Assembly (NCBI RefSeq): GCF_025421775.1 | Contig: NZ_JAOEFX010000001.1 | Span: 434,001 to 498,000, forward strand | Length of the DNA stretch: 64,000 nucleotides | Reading direction: 5' to 3' | Origin: Paenarthrobacter aurescens | Lineage (GTDB): Bacteria > Actinomycetota > Actinomycetes > Actinomycetales > Micrococcaceae | Shown: positions 33,170 to 42,264 of the stretch, piece by piece | How the letters are laid out: the number at the start of each line of letters is the position of its first letter | Numbering within the stretch: position 1 is the stretch's first letter | Notes under the pieces: generated by a model | The model's database searches: none | The model's input: only the letters and a program-made list of their open reading frames with translations | What the model was told of the DNA's origin: nothing | Position numbers and translations under genes: made by a program

Positions 33170-33982
33170 ATGCTGATCTGCGCGGCGTGTGCCGTAGAAC
33201 GTGACGAACCTGTTCCCGGGCTGTGTCCAATCTGCACCGATGAACGGCAGTACGTGCCCGAAGTTGGACAACAGTGGCTTACTCTGGACGAGCTGATGCA
33301 GGATGGCCGGAAAGTATCGTTTGAAGAGAACGAGCCGGGACTTATCGGGATCAGTACGGATCCGAAAGTCGGAATCCGCCAGACAGCCCAGCTTGTGGTG
33401 GCCCCCAATGGTTCCTTGTTGTGGGATCCAGTCGGATACGTGGACGACAACGCTGTGGAGACCGTGCTCGAGTACGGTCCGGTCCTCGCGATAGCAGCAA
33501 GCCATCCGCATATGTTCGGTGTGCAGGTCGAATGGTCACGCCGGCTCGGCGGCGTCCCCGTACTTGTGGCCGACGCAGACCGACAATGGCTGGGACGTGT
33601 GGATCCGGTCATCAGCTACTGGTCCGACAGCAAAACCGTCACCGAAGGGCTGACGCTGCACCAAACCGGCGGACACTTTCCAGGCAGCGCGGTGGCGCAC
33701 TGGGCTGCCGGTGCAGGGGGCAGGGGTGTTTTGCTGACCGGCGACAGCGTGTTTCCGAATCCGGACCGCCGCTCCATCGCCTTCATGCGGAGCTACCCGA
33801 ATCGCCTGCCGCTGTCCGGCCCGGTGGCGCTGCGGATCGCGGCGCAGCTGGGCACGCTCACCTTCGACCGCATTTACGGCAACTTCAACAATGTCGTGGC
33901 CGCCGATGCCAAAGCCATTCTGAACGCTTCTGCGGAGAGGCACGCGGCGTGGGCGCGAGGTGACTTCGACCATCTGACCTGA
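33170..33982 (+). CDS. MBL-fold hydrolase-like protein with N-terminal zinc ribbon
   Basis: 270 residues. The N-terminus carries C-x2-C-x11-C-x2-C (Cys4, Cys7, Cys19, Cys22), a small zinc ribbon. The remainder resembles a metallo-beta-lactamase-like domain: LLWDPVGYVD, the reduced metal motif AASHPHMFG, TGGHFPGSAVAHW and LLTGDSVFPNP. The canonical HxHxDH is altered to SHPHMFG, so catalysis is unsure. ATG with GGGAGGA seven bases upstream. Divergent from the APC gene. Confidence 0.75.
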   Translation: MLICAACAVERDEPVPGLCPICTDERQYVPEVGQQWLTLDELMQDGRKVSFEENEPGLIGISTDPKVGIRQTAQLVVAPNGSLLWDPVGYVDDNAVETVLEYGPVLAIAASHPHMFGVQVEWSRRLGGVPVLVADADRQWLGRVDPVISYWSDSKTVTEGLTLHQTGGHFPGSAVAHWAAGAGGRGVLLTGDSVFPNPDRRSIAFMRSYPNRLPLSGPVALRIAAQLGTLTFDRIYGNFNNVVAADAKAILNASAERHAAWARGDFDHLT

Positions 33983-34133
33983 AATTCCGCGACGGTGAAT
34001 CACCTATCGTTGAGCCGGAACTCCATGCACTCGACCGGCCATTGATCAGGTTGGAGCTCCCCTTACGGTTACAGTGCAGGCTGGAATCGAATCGTGACGC
34101 GATTTTTACGAAAATCTTTGTAGAGTGAAAGAC

Positions 34134-35066
34134 ATGACTGCAGGGGACGCGGCCAACGAGCCGCTTGTCCATATCCGGGATTTCAGGATGGACTTCGGGG
34201 AGACCACGGTCATCAAAGACCTCTCCTTCGATGTTCAGGCCGGGGAGACCTTCGGTTTCCTGGGCAGCAACGGCTCGGGCAAAACCACAACCTTGAGGGC
34301 GTTGCTGGGTATCTACCAACCAACCGCCGGAACCCTGCACATCGAAGGAAAGCCATTCGAGCCCCGGGATGGCGCCCGGCTTGGGTACCTGCCGGAAGAA
34401 CGGGGCCTGTACAAAAAGGAACACGTCCTGGACGTCATGGTCTATTTCGGCCGACTCAAAGGATTATCCAAAGCTGCAGCCCGGGCCTGGTCCCTGGAGT
34501 ACCTGGAGCGGGTAATGCTGGCCGACAAGGCGAACCAGAACGTGGACAAGCTCTCCGGTGGCCAGCAACAAAAGGTCCAACTGGGCGTGACCATCATGAA
34601 CAGCCCTGAGTTGCTCATCCTGGACGAACCGACCAAGGGCTTCGATCCCGTTAACCGCCGGTTGCTGATGGACATCATCGAAGAACAGAAGCTCGCCGGC
34701 GCGACCGTCATTATGGTCACCCACCAGATGGAAGAAGTTGAACGCCTCTGCGACAGGGTGATTCTCCTCAAAGACGGGACCTCCCGTGCGTACGGTACTG
34801 TCTCCGATGTCCAGGATCAGTTCGGCGGCACCGTCTATCGGCTGACGTTTGAAGGACGCATTCCAGCCTCGCCGCTGTATGACATCGCCTCGCTAGCTCC
34901 CGGAACAGCTGATCTCGCCCCGCGCCCGGGTGCGACCGAAACCATGGTGATCCGCGAGCTCATCAACGCTGGCGTCGGTGTCCGCAATTTCAGCACTGAG
35001 CGGGTCTCACTGGAGGAAATATTCATCAGCGTCTACGGCGAACAGAACAGCTTGGCGGAGGCCTGA
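34134..35066 (+). CDS. ABC exporter ATP-binding protein (NatA-like)
   Basis: 310 residues: Walker A GSNGSGKTT, Q-loop, signature LSGGQQQKVQLG, Walker B LLILDEPTKGFDP and H-loop VTHQMEE; the C-terminal domain (VQDQFGGTVYRLTFEGR) resembles NatA-type exporters. Works with the permease that begins one base after its stop. The ATG at 34134 is preceded by GTGAAAGAC; a GTG three codons earlier is possible. Upstream 33983-34124 is short and A/T-rich near the start (TTTTTACGAAAATC), likely the promoter. Confidence 0.9.
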   Translation: MTAGDAANEPLVHIRDFRMDFGETTVIKDLSFDVQAGETFGFLGSNGSGKTTTLRALLGIYQPTAGTLHIEGKPFEPRDGARLGYLPEERGLYKKEHVLDVMVYFGRLKGLSKAAARAWSLEYLERVMLADKANQNVDKLSGGQQQKVQLGVTIMNSPELLILDEPTKGFDPVNRRLLMDIIEEQKLAGATVIMVTHQMEEVERLCDRVILLKDGTSRAYGTVSDVQDQFGGTVYRLTFEGRIPASPLYDIASLAPGTADLAPRPGATETMVIRELINAGVGVRNFSTERVSLEEIFISVYGEQNSLAEA

Positions 35067-35067
35067 G

Positions 35068-36366
35068 ATGAGCACAACCACCAAACCCTCACACTCAACT
35101 GCTCCCGCGCCGGCCAAGCGCTCCCCACTGAGCCGGCACAACCTTGGTACCGTCGTCGGTTTTGAATTCACCAGAACCGTCAAGAAGCCACGCTTCTGGA
35201 TCGCCACCCTGGCCATCCCGGTAGTCATGGCCATCATCTTCGTGCTGATCTTTGCCAGCAACACGTCCACATCCGCTTCCGCCCAGGCCCAAAAGAACGC
35301 CACCCTCGATTTCACGTTCACGGACGCATCCGGGATCATTCCGGAGACGTTGGCGGCCTCCATGGGAGGGAAAAAAGCATCAGATCCCGATACCGCCTTG
35401 GCCGATGTGAAGGCCGGACGCAGTGACGCGTACTTCGCTTACCCGGCCAATCCAGCCACCGACACCATCCAGGTCTACGGGGCCGACAAAGGCGTGTTTG
35501 CCAACAACACTTACGAAGCGGTCGCAAAGCAACTTCTGTCCGTTGCCGCGCAAACCACCATCAATTCCCCGGAACTCACTGCTGCCGCCGCAGGTGAGGT
35601 GAAGGTCCAGACCGAGACATTCCGGGACGGGAAAGTATTCGGCGGGTTCGGCTCAGCTCTTCCACCGCTGATGTTCCTGCTGCTGTTCTACGTCGTCATC
35701 CTCCTGCTTTCCAACCAGATGCTGAACAGCACCCTGGAGGAGAAGGAGAACAGGGTCACTGAAATGATCCTCACAACGCTGAACCCCACGACGCTGATCG
35801 TCGGAAAAATCATCTCCCTCTTCATGATTGGCCTTGTGCAGATTTCGGTGTTCCTGGCTCCGGTCATCATCGGTTACATGTTCTTCCGTGATCGGCTGGC
35901 AATGCCCGACTTCGACCTGTCCAGCCTGACGTTCGAACCCGGCCCGCTGATCATCGGCGCCCTGTTGCTGCTGGGCGGGTTTACCCTGTTCACCGCCGTG
36001 CTGGTCGCCATCGGGGCGGTCATGCCCACCGCGAAGGAGGCCGGTGTCATCTTCGGTCCGCTCATGGCGCTGATCTTTGTCCCGTTCTACGCCATCAGCC
36101 TGATCCTTTCAGACCCCACTGCGCCCATCGTGCAGGTGTTCACCTACTTCCCCCTGTCGGCCCCGGTCACTGCCATGCTCCGCAACGGCTTCGGGACGCT
36201 GGGCACAGGTGAGGCGATCTTGATCATTGCCATGCTCTTTACCCTGGGGATCCTGATCCTGCGGCTGGCAGTCCACTTGTTCCGGTACGGCTCAATCCAG
36301 TACTCCAGCAAACTGTCCATCACCAAGACCCTTCGACGCCGCCCGGCCGAACTCACCGGTAAGTAG
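35068..36366 (+). CDS. ABC exporter permease (NatB/ABC-2 type)
   Basis: 432 residues: one N-terminal helix (about 45-68), a large extracytoplasmic domain (about 75-195), then five helices from FGGFGSALPPLMFLLLFYVV. ABC-2 permease of the NatB type with the motif EEKENRVTEMILTTL before the second helix. With the NatA-like ATPase it should form an efflux system (Na+, peptides or drugs in relatives). Substrate not assignable. Confidence 0.88.
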   Translation: MSTTTKPSHSTAPAPAKRSPLSRHNLGTVVGFEFTRTVKKPRFWIATLAIPVVMAIIFVLIFASNTSTSASAQAQKNATLDFTFTDASGIIPETLAASMGGKKASDPDTALADVKAGRSDAYFAYPANPATDTIQVYGADKGVFANNTYEAVAKQLLSVAAQTTINSPELTAAAAGEVKVQTETFRDGKVFGGFGSALPPLMFLLLFYVVILLLSNQMLNSTLEEKENRVTEMILTTLNPTTLIVGKIISLFMIGLVQISVFLAPVIIGYMFFRDRLAMPDFDLSSLTFEPGPLIIGALLLLGGFTLFTAVLVAIGAVMPTAKEAGVIFGPLMALIFVPFYAISLILSDPTAPIVQVFTYFPLSAPVTAMLRNGFGTLGTGEAILIIAMLFTLGILILRLAVHLFRYGSIQYSSKLSITKTLRRRPAELTGK

Positions 36367-36421
36367 GAAGCTGCGGGGCCCTTTCACGACGTCGTGGTCG
36401 CCTGCGAATTTCGCGCCGGGA

Positions 36422-36847
36422 TCAGCCTTCAAGCGCCTTCCGGGTTGCTGCGTCATTGGCCTTCTGCAGCGCTTTCACAAGTTCGCCTTTGTCCATCGTC
36501 GAACGGCCCTTGATATCAAGCTCCCGCGCGCGCTGATAGAGATGCTCCTTGGAAGCGTTGGCATCCACGCCCCCGGCCGTGGGCTTGCTGGAGTCAACGC
36601 CCTCTTTTGCGTGCGCATCCGAAGGTCCGGGCTCTTCCTTGGCTTCCCAATGGTCGCCCACCTTCTCGTAGCTGTGCTTCAGCGAGGCGAACGCGGTCCG
36701 GGCAGCCCGGCTCTCGTCGTTGTCGTAAGACTCCATCGCCGAATCATAGGTCTTGGCGAAAGTATTCTGCGCCTTCTGATCCGAGCGTTGCAGGGTCGAT
36801 GGCAATTCGCCTTTGCGGGCATGGTTGTTCTTGCCTGTCTTGGGCAT
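36422..36847 (-). CDS. ChaB-domain and Rho-N (SAP-like) domain protein
   Basis: 141 residues: an N-terminal ChaB-like domain (ELPSTLQRSDQKAQNTFAKTYDSAMESY, residues 14-41 and on), a hydrophilic linker, and a C-terminal Rho-N/SAP-like motif (KEHLYQRARELDIKGRSTMDKGELVKALQKAN), a nucleic-acid-binding helix-extended-loop. Such proteins are typical stress-induced proteins in actinobacteria; function is not established. A strict TAAG-N4-CTTA element lies 28 bp upstream. Confidence 0.85.
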   Translation of the reverse strand: MPKTGKNNHARKGELPSTLQRSDQKAQNTFAKTYDSAMESYDNDESRAARTAFASLKHSYEKVGDHWEAKEEPGPSDAHAKEGVDSSKPTAGGVDANASKEHLYQRARELDIKGRSTMDKGELVKALQKANDAATRKALEG

Positions 36848-36875
36848 GGCACTCCCCCTCTTGTCCAGACATTGA

Positions 36876-36890
36876 GCTAAGCATGCTTAG
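36876..36890. promoter_or_regulatory. Perfect TAAGCATGCTTA palindrome upstream of the ChaB-like gene
   Basis: GCTAAGCATGCTTAG, of which CTAAGCATGCTTAG is a 14-bp perfect palindrome. It lies 28 bp before the ChaB-like start and 160 bp before the divergent cold-shock gene. The best-preserved copy of the shared element. Confidence 0.55.
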
Positions 36891-36939
36891 GATTCCCCGA
36901 CAAGGTATGACAAGGAATGAGGGGGATTTTCCTTTCTGT

Positions 36940-36960
36940 TGGGGCAAACCTGTTGCCCCA
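36940..36960 (+). promoter_or_regulatory. Stem-loop in the cold-shock gene leader
   Basis: TGGGGCAA (36940-36947) and TTGCCCCA (36953-36960) form a perfect 8-bp stem with a 5-base loop, about 90 bp before the cold-shock ATG. If transcribed it lies in the long 5' leader common to csp mRNAs. Confidence 0.4.
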
Positions 36961-37051
36961 TGCAGAACCGGCCAATAGGCTCAATAACGTGAGTGGCGGG
37001 GACGGCAATCCGACGAGCGGGACCGACCAGCGACCCGTGAAGGAAACAAGC

Positions 37052-37255
37052 ATGGCAACAGGGACAGTCAAGTGGTTTAACGCCGAAAAGGGCTTTGGAT
37101 TCATCGCACCGGATGATGGAGGCCCAGACGTGTTTGCCCACTATTCAGCAATTACATCGAGTGGCTATCGCTCGCTGGACGAGAACCAAAAGGTCCAGTT
37201 CGATATCACGCAGGGTCCCAAAGGTCCCCAGGCGGAGAACATCCAGCCCATCTAG
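37052..37255 (+). CDS. Cold-shock protein (CspA family)
   Basis: 67 residues forming one cold-shock domain with RNP1 KGFGFI and RNP2 VFAHYSAI. Binds single-stranded RNA/DNA and melts mRNA structure. ATG follows AAGGA by seven bases. Single gene with a leader of about 100 bp or more and an intrinsic terminator 14 bp after the stop. Confidence 0.95.
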   Translation: MATGTVKWFNAEKGFGFIAPDDGGPDVFAHYSAITSSGYRSLDENQKVQFDITQGPKGPQAENIQPI

Positions 37256-37269
37256 CTGCGTCGGCAAGG

Positions 37270-37308
37270 GAGGCCGGTCAGACCTTGCGCCTGACCGGCC
37301 TCTTATTT
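37270..37308. terminator. Intrinsic terminator shared by csp and oleD
   Basis: GAGGCCGGTCAG (37270-37281) pairs perfectly over 12 bp with CTGACCGGCCTC (37291-37302), followed on the plus strand by TTATTT. It serves the cold-shock gene. The oleD gene on the other strand ends at 37303, so it may also terminate the ole operon. Confidence 0.9.
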
Positions 37309-38343
37309 GCGCTTTTGCGCCAGCATTGAATACGGCTTCTCCCAGCCCGGGGTTTCATCACCAGGCAGCGCCGATGTGGAACCGTAGTGCTCAGCCAGTC
37401 TCGCCAGGCCTGCATCAAGGGAAACTGCCGGTGTCCAGTTGAGAAGCTTCCGCGTCTCACGCTGATCGAACCAGTGCGCAGTAGAGAGTTGCTCAGCGAG
37501 GAACCTGGTCATCGGGGGCTCCTCGGTCCGGCCTGTCCAGGTCCAAAGCTTTTCCACGACGGAGCCCGCCGTCCTGGCAAGCCCACCCGGAACAGCCCAC
37601 GACGGCGCCCTGACTCCCCCGGCATCGCATATCCCCGCAAGCAGTTCGCCAATTGGCCGGGGCTCACCGTTGCTCACCACCAGGGCCTTGCCACGGACGT
37701 GTTCCATGCGGTGCAGCGAAGCCACAATGGCCGAAGCGGCGTTGTCGACGTAGGTGGTGTCGATGAGGGCGGCTCCGGTGTCGAGCAGCGGCAGGCGGCC
37801 GCGGCGTGCGCGTGCCAGGACACGCTCCACCAATTGGGTGTCGCCTGGACCCCACACTATGTGAGGGCGCACCGCTGCAACCCGGAATTCCGGAGCGTCC
37901 GCTGCCAACGCCAGCAACTCCGCCTGGGCCTTGGTGCGGGAGTAGTTGCTGTGCGCATGCTGCGGATCGGCAGGCTCCGCCCCCAGCCCGGCGATTGCAA
38001 GGCCGGAGTTCGCCACCGACGGCGAGGAGACGAACACCATGTCCCGCACCCCAGCCGCACGCGCGCAATGGATCAGGCGGCGCGTCCCCTCAACATTCAC
38101 CTCATGAAACTCAGCGGCGCTGCCCGCAAAAGATACCTTCGCGGCCAAGTGGATGACCCCTTCAGCCCCCTCGACCGCTCGCCTCAGCACGGCATCATCC
38201 GTGACAGACCCGCTGAAGTCCGCAGCGCCGTCGACTCCTGAAGGGCGGCGCTGAAACGTGGAAACGGCATGACCTTGGCAGACCAGAAGGCGGGCCACTT
38301 CGCTTCCCAGCAGGCCGCTGGCACCCGTGACAAGGACTCTCAT
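37303..38343 (-). CDS. oleD: 2-alkyl-3-oxoalkanoate reductase (OleD)
   Basis: 346-residue extended SDR of the 3-beta-hydroxysteroid dehydrogenase type: NADP motif VTGASGLLGS at the N-terminus, SSPSVANSG catalytic Ser/Thr region, and YSRTK with catalytic Tyr-x3-Lys. In the Ole pathway it reduces the beta-ketoacid made by OleA to a 2-alkyl-3-hydroxyalkanoate with NADPH. Identity rests on linkage to oleA and oleBC. Its ATG overlaps the oleBC stop by four bases (ATGA), so it is translationally coupled. Confidence 0.9.
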   Translation of the reverse strand: MRVLVTGASGLLGSEVARLLVCQGHAVSTFQRRPSGVDGAADFSGSVTDDAVLRRAVEGAEGVIHLAAKVSFAGSAAEFHEVNVEGTRRLIHCARAAGVRDMVFVSSPSVANSGLAIAGLGAEPADPQHAHSNYSRTKAQAELLALAADAPEFRVAAVRPHIVWGPGDTQLVERVLARARRGRLPLLDTGAALIDTTYVDNAASAIVASLHRMEHVRGKALVVSNGEPRPIGELLAGICDAGGVRAPSWAVPGGLARTAGSVVEKLWTWTGRTEEPPMTRFLAEQLSTAHWFDQRETRKLLNWTPAVSLDAGLARLAEHYGSTSALPGDETPGWEKPYSMLAQKRK

Positions 38344-41036
38344 GGCGCCCCCGGCCGACCGCCGGCCAGCACGCGTGAAGCCCAGCGGGACAGGCGGGAC
38401 CTGTCGATCTTGGCGTTATGCCGGATGTCGGTGGGCTGTGCAGGGACCACGAGCACTGCGGAAACGTTGACCCCAGCCTCGGATGCCGCCTCGCGGACAC
38501 GCCCGGCGAGCTGCGGCGAAGCAGGCCCGGGTTTCCGCGACGGAGGAACCGTCTCGACGACGGCGACGACGGCCTGCGTGCCTGACGGCCCCACCCCGGC
38601 GATGGCAGCCAGCCGGACGTCGTCAAGCCGCTCGATGGCCTGCTCAGCACCCACGGGAGTCACCACGGCATCTGGTGCTGTCACGACATGTGCGAGACGT
38701 CCTTCCACCCAGAGCCGGCCAACGGCGTCGAAGTGCCCCACATCGCCCGTGCGATGCCATCCCGGGAAAGTGGCGCTCTCCTGCTGGGTCAGCCAGAGCC
38801 TGTCGTAGGCTTCCTTGACGTGCGCCGCCCTGACGAGAATCTCGCCGGTCACGGCCGCCTCGGTCACGAGACCGGACCCGGGTGCGGTGCCATCCGCGGC
38901 CAAGGGCACCACGGCCAGGCGGGCCCCGTGGACAGGCTTACCCACGCAGACGCCGTTGCCAGCACCCGCGACAGTTCCGGCAACGGCTTCGGCCTCTGCG
39001 TCCCGGATCTCTCCCAAACTGATATCGGTGACTGGCAGGGCCTCGGTCATCCCGTAGGGGGTGTGCAGGGAGGCGCGGGGCAACAGGGTTTGGACCTCGG
39101 CAAGGAGAGGCCCAGGAACCGGTGCGCCCGCAGACAGGAGCAGCCCTACGCCGTCCAAGGCTTTATGCCCCGCCACACTCAGGGTGTCCTTGGTGGCGAC
39201 GACGTTGTGCAGTGCCGCTGGTGAAGCGAAGACCACGGTTGCGTTGATGGCCGCTGCGGCGTCCGCCAGCGCGCGTGCAGTCAGGGTCCGGGGCGCAGTA
39301 ACGTCCATGGCCGGCGTCACCGAAACGGCCCCAAGAGCCGGCCCCAGCAAGGCGAATGGGGCGAAGCCCGCCACGAGCCGCGAACCGGAACGGATCCCGA
39401 ACGTTTCGGCCACTGTGTCCCGCATGGCGGCCAGCTGACGGTGCGTATAGAGGACACCCTTGGCGGGACCGGTGGACCCCGATGTGAACAGCACCGCGGC
39501 CGGTGCAGTTGGATCCACAGGGTGCGTCGGCAACGCTGCCCCTCGGCTGGCACCCTGCCTGGCCAAGGCGGCAAGGGACGTTTCCACGCCCAACATTCGA
39601 CGGCGGGCTGCCGGCAGGTCCTGCACGCTGATGCGCCGTCCAGGCCATCCGAGCACCGAAGCGGCCGCCAGGGCCTTGTCGATTCCGATGAGGAAATCTG
39701 CGGTAGCCCCCTTGACCGCACGGCTGAGGCCTTTGGTTCCCAGCCCGGCGTCCGCCACAACCACCACCGCGCCCAGCTTCAGGCAGGCGTAGAGGGCCAC
39801 GGTCAGGTCCACGCCCGGCGGAACCATCAGACTGACACGGCTCCCGGCTTTGACCCCGGCCTCCCACAAGCCCGCGGTGAGGTCCAGAATTCTGTTGTCC
39901 AGCTGCTGCCAACTGAGCGAGCGGCTGACGCTGCCGTCCGGCGCCATTTCCGCGACTGCGGTATCACCCTGCGCCGGCCCTGTCGCCTGCTCACTGAGCG
40001 GGGCCCACAGGGGCCGGAACTCCCCCGGTTTGCCGTCGGCCGCAACGTTCAGTCCTTGGCCAACGGTCGCTGGAACGCTTTTGTCCGTGGACCCGCCGTT
40101 GGAGACACCGCCGTTCGCGGACAGCCATTGGAAAACAGGGGCGTCGATGTTTCGGTCCTCCGCCACGAGGTGTCCGGCACCTTCGAAGCGATGCACGTCG
40201 GCGTGTGGAAGACGGCTGACCAGGTCCTTCAGATAACGGTCGGAAAAGATGGGGTCCCGGGGACCCCAGAGCATCAGGGCCGGGACTTTCAGCGACCGCA
40301 AACCTTCAGCGACGTTGTTGAGCGCCGGGTAGCTGGGATGGGAGGCGTCTGCTGGAATATCCGCCACAAAGTTGCCCACCCCGGACCGGCGGGCGGCTCC
40401 ACGGTAGGGGGCCATATAGGTTTTTCGGACGTCTGTGGGCAACGGCGGCTGCGCCAACGAGTGTGTCACGCGCAGAAAGGCATCCGAGGTGGTTGTGCCC
40501 CACCGATGCACGGCGGGGTGCAATGCAAGCCGAAGGGCTGGCGGGAGCGCCGAATCGGAAGCGTGGTGGACCGCTGTGTTCGTCAACACCACCCCGGTGA
40601 CCTGCTGTGGGTGCGCAAGGGCCCACCCCAGACTGATGACCCCGCCCCAGTCATGGCCCACCGTAACCACCGGACCGTCCAGGCCCAGCGTGTCGGTGAG
40701 GTCGCCGAGGTCATTGATCCGATCTGCCAGCCGCCGGAAGGTGCCGCTCCGCTCGGAGTAGCCCATATCCAATTGGTCCACCGCAATAACGCGCCATGGG
40801 TGTGCGGGATTGGATCCGGCAGCCACCAGCGTCCGCCACAGATAGGACCAGGTGGGGTTGCCGTGCACGCACAGCAGGGTACCTGCTGGAGTCAGGCCAA
40901 GGCGGGCGAGCTGGGCGCCGTTGTCCAACAGGTGCCAACTGCGCACCGTTCCCGGCACGTCGACAGCTGAGGTGGACGCTACGCTGATTATCCGGGACCA
41001 CTCAGGATCGATCCCCGGCCACGTGGTGGCTACCAA
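38340..41036 (-). CDS. oleBC: OleBC fusion: beta-lactone decarboxylase + beta-lactone synthetase
   Basis: 898-residue two-domain protein. Residues about 20-305 are an OleB alpha/beta hydrolase of the haloalkane-dehalogenase type: HGNPTWS at 58-64, nucleophile Asp129 in GHDWGG, His289 in GAGHLV. Residues about 345-898 are an OleC acyl-AMP-ligase-like domain with the P-loop FTSGSTGPAKG at 517-527. OleC converts the beta-hydroxyacid to a beta-lactone using ATP; OleB decarboxylates the lactone to a cis-olefin. Fusion is known for actinobacterial ole clusters. Start is a TTG overlapping the oleA stop by seven bases. Confidence 0.92.
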   Translation of the reverse strand: MVATTWPGIDPEWSRIISVASTSAVDVPGTVRSWHLLDNGAQLARLGLTPAGTLLCVHGNPTWSYLWRTLVAAGSNPAHPWRVIAVDQLDMGYSERSGTFRRLADRINDLGDLTDTLGLDGPVVTVGHDWGGVISLGWALAHPQQVTGVVLTNTAVHHASDSALPPALRLALHPAVHRWGTTTSDAFLRVTHSLAQPPLPTDVRKTYMAPYRGAARRSGVGNFVADIPADASHPSYPALNNVAEGLRSLKVPALMLWGPRDPIFSDRYLKDLVSRLPHADVHRFEGAGHLVAEDRNIDAPVFQWLSANGGVSNGGSTDKSVPATVGQGLNVAADGKPGEFRPLWAPLSEQATGPAQGDTAVAEMAPDGSVSRSLSWQQLDNRILDLTAGLWEAGVKAGSRVSLMVPPGVDLTVALYACLKLGAVVVVADAGLGTKGLSRAVKGATADFLIGIDKALAAASVLGWPGRRISVQDLPAARRRMLGVETSLAALARQGASRGAALPTHPVDPTAPAAVLFTSGSTGPAKGVLYTHRQLAAMRDTVAETFGIRSGSRLVAGFAPFALLGPALGAVSVTPAMDVTAPRTLTARALADAAAAINATVVFASPAALHNVVATKDTLSVAGHKALDGVGLLLSAGAPVPGPLLAEVQTLLPRASLHTPYGMTEALPVTDISLGEIRDAEAEAVAGTVAGAGNGVCVGKPVHGARLAVVPLAADGTAPGSGLVTEAAVTGEILVRAAHVKEAYDRLWLTQQESATFPGWHRTGDVGHFDAVGRLWVEGRLAHVVTAPDAVVTPVGAEQAIERLDDVRLAAIAGVGPSGTQAVVAVVETVPPSRKPGPASPQLAGRVREAASEAGVNVSAVLVVPAQPTDIRHNAKIDRSRLSRWASRVLAGGRPGAP

Positions 41037-42082
41037 ACTATTTCAACCATCCCTGCGTTCAGCCCGGAACCTACGCCCATGCACAAGACCCTGTCACCGG
41101 AGGTCAGCGATTGCGCCTGGGCTGCAAGCGTCATGGGGAGCGAGGCCGGTCCCACGTTGCCCCAGTGCGGGAAGGTGATGGGAACCTTGTCCGGGTCCAG
41201 ATCAATGGCATTAATGATCGCCTGCGTATAGGCATTGCTGACCTGGTGCGTGACATACCGGTCCATCGCGGCCCAGTCCCATTCCGGCTTGGCTTCGTGC
41301 CAGGCATCGACCACGAGCTGCAGCCCGCCGTCGAGCAAGCCTTTCGTATCGGTGGTCATGCCGTCGATACCTCCCACGCACAGTTCGTGGTGTTCGGTGC
41401 CGGCCCGCATCACGCCGCCGACAAGAAGATGTGCCCCCGGGTGCTCGTCGGCGGGTCCCAGGACGGCTGCGGCTGCCCCGGAGCCAAGCGTGAGAGTGGC
41501 GAACTCCCGGTTGAAGTCTTCACGGGTGGTTTCAGGACGCTGCAGGCGCGCGAGCGTGGCCTCCTGGGTGACCTGGGCGTCTTCGCCGTTGACGATGACT
41601 GCGTATTTGATCTGGCCGGAGTCGATCATGTTGGCTGCCAGGATCAAGCCGTTCACGAACCCAAGACAAGCGTTGGCCACATCGAAGTTCATGGCAGAGG
41701 ACGGCAGCCCGAGTTCATGGTGGATCTTGACCGCCACGGATGGTTCAAGGTTGCGCCTCGTAACCGAAGTATTAATCAGCAGGCCGACCTCGGACGCTTC
41801 GACGCCGGCCTCAGCCAAGGCCTTGGCCCCGGCCTCTACCGCAGCGTCATCGAATGATGTCCCGGCGGCCCACCAGCGGCGGTGCGTGATGCCCGCAACA
41901 CGCTCAAGCAGTCGCGGCGGGAACTTTAACCGCTGCAGGGTCGAAGCCAACTTGCGGTCGAAATCCGTGGAACTCACGATTCTCGGAGCCTCGACACTGC
42001 TCACGGAGAGCAACGCGGTGTTGCTGTGCCGGAAGGTTGCATTCCCTGCCAAGTGGAGCCCCTGTTCGTCTACATCCTGCAT
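41030..42082 (-). CDS. oleA: Acyl-CoA condensing thiolase OleA
   Basis: 350 residues of the KAS III/thiolase fold. Catalytic Cys139 (NACLGF), Glu113 (NLEPS), His279 (VTHQVSN) and Asn309 (WGNVGP) keep the spacing of characterised OleA (Cys143, Glu117, His285, Asn315 in Xanthomonas). Condenses two long-chain acyl-CoAs head-to-head to a 2-alkyl-3-ketoacid, the first step of long-chain olefin synthesis. First gene of oleA-oleBC-oleD; start chosen at the ATG at 42082. Confidence 0.93.
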   Translation of the reverse strand: MQDVDEQGLHLAGNATFRHSNTALLSVSSVEAPRIVSSTDFDRKLASTLQRLKFPPRLLERVAGITHRRWWAAGTSFDDAAVEAGAKALAEAGVEASEVGLLINTSVTRRNLEPSVAVKIHHELGLPSSAMNFDVANACLGFVNGLILAANMIDSGQIKYAVIVNGEDAQVTQEATLARLQRPETTREDFNREFATLTLGSGAAAAVLGPADEHPGAHLLVGGVMRAGTEHHELCVGGIDGMTTDTKGLLDGGLQLVVDAWHEAKPEWDWAAMDRYVTHQVSNAYTQAIINAIDLDPDKVPITFPHWGNVGPASLPMTLAAQAQSLTSGDRVLCMGVGSGLNAGMVEIVW

Positions 42083-42264
42083 TTATGCGGTGACTGTACC
42101 CATAAGTGCAAGCCATGAATCTTAACTATGCCGGTGACAACCCCGATTCTGCATATTTCCTGCCAGTGATTGGTGGCACAAAGGGCAAATGTTCCGCGGT
42201 CCCACCGGCCAAGGACCGGAATTCGTCGGGGCGTAGTGTGGAAGTTGGACGAAAGGAGCACTTC

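Noticed and set aside
32965..33612. In-frame upstream extension of the first APC permease by over 200 codons
   Set aside because: Overlaps the divergent MBL-like gene and an intergenic operator; GGAGG supports the start at 32964.
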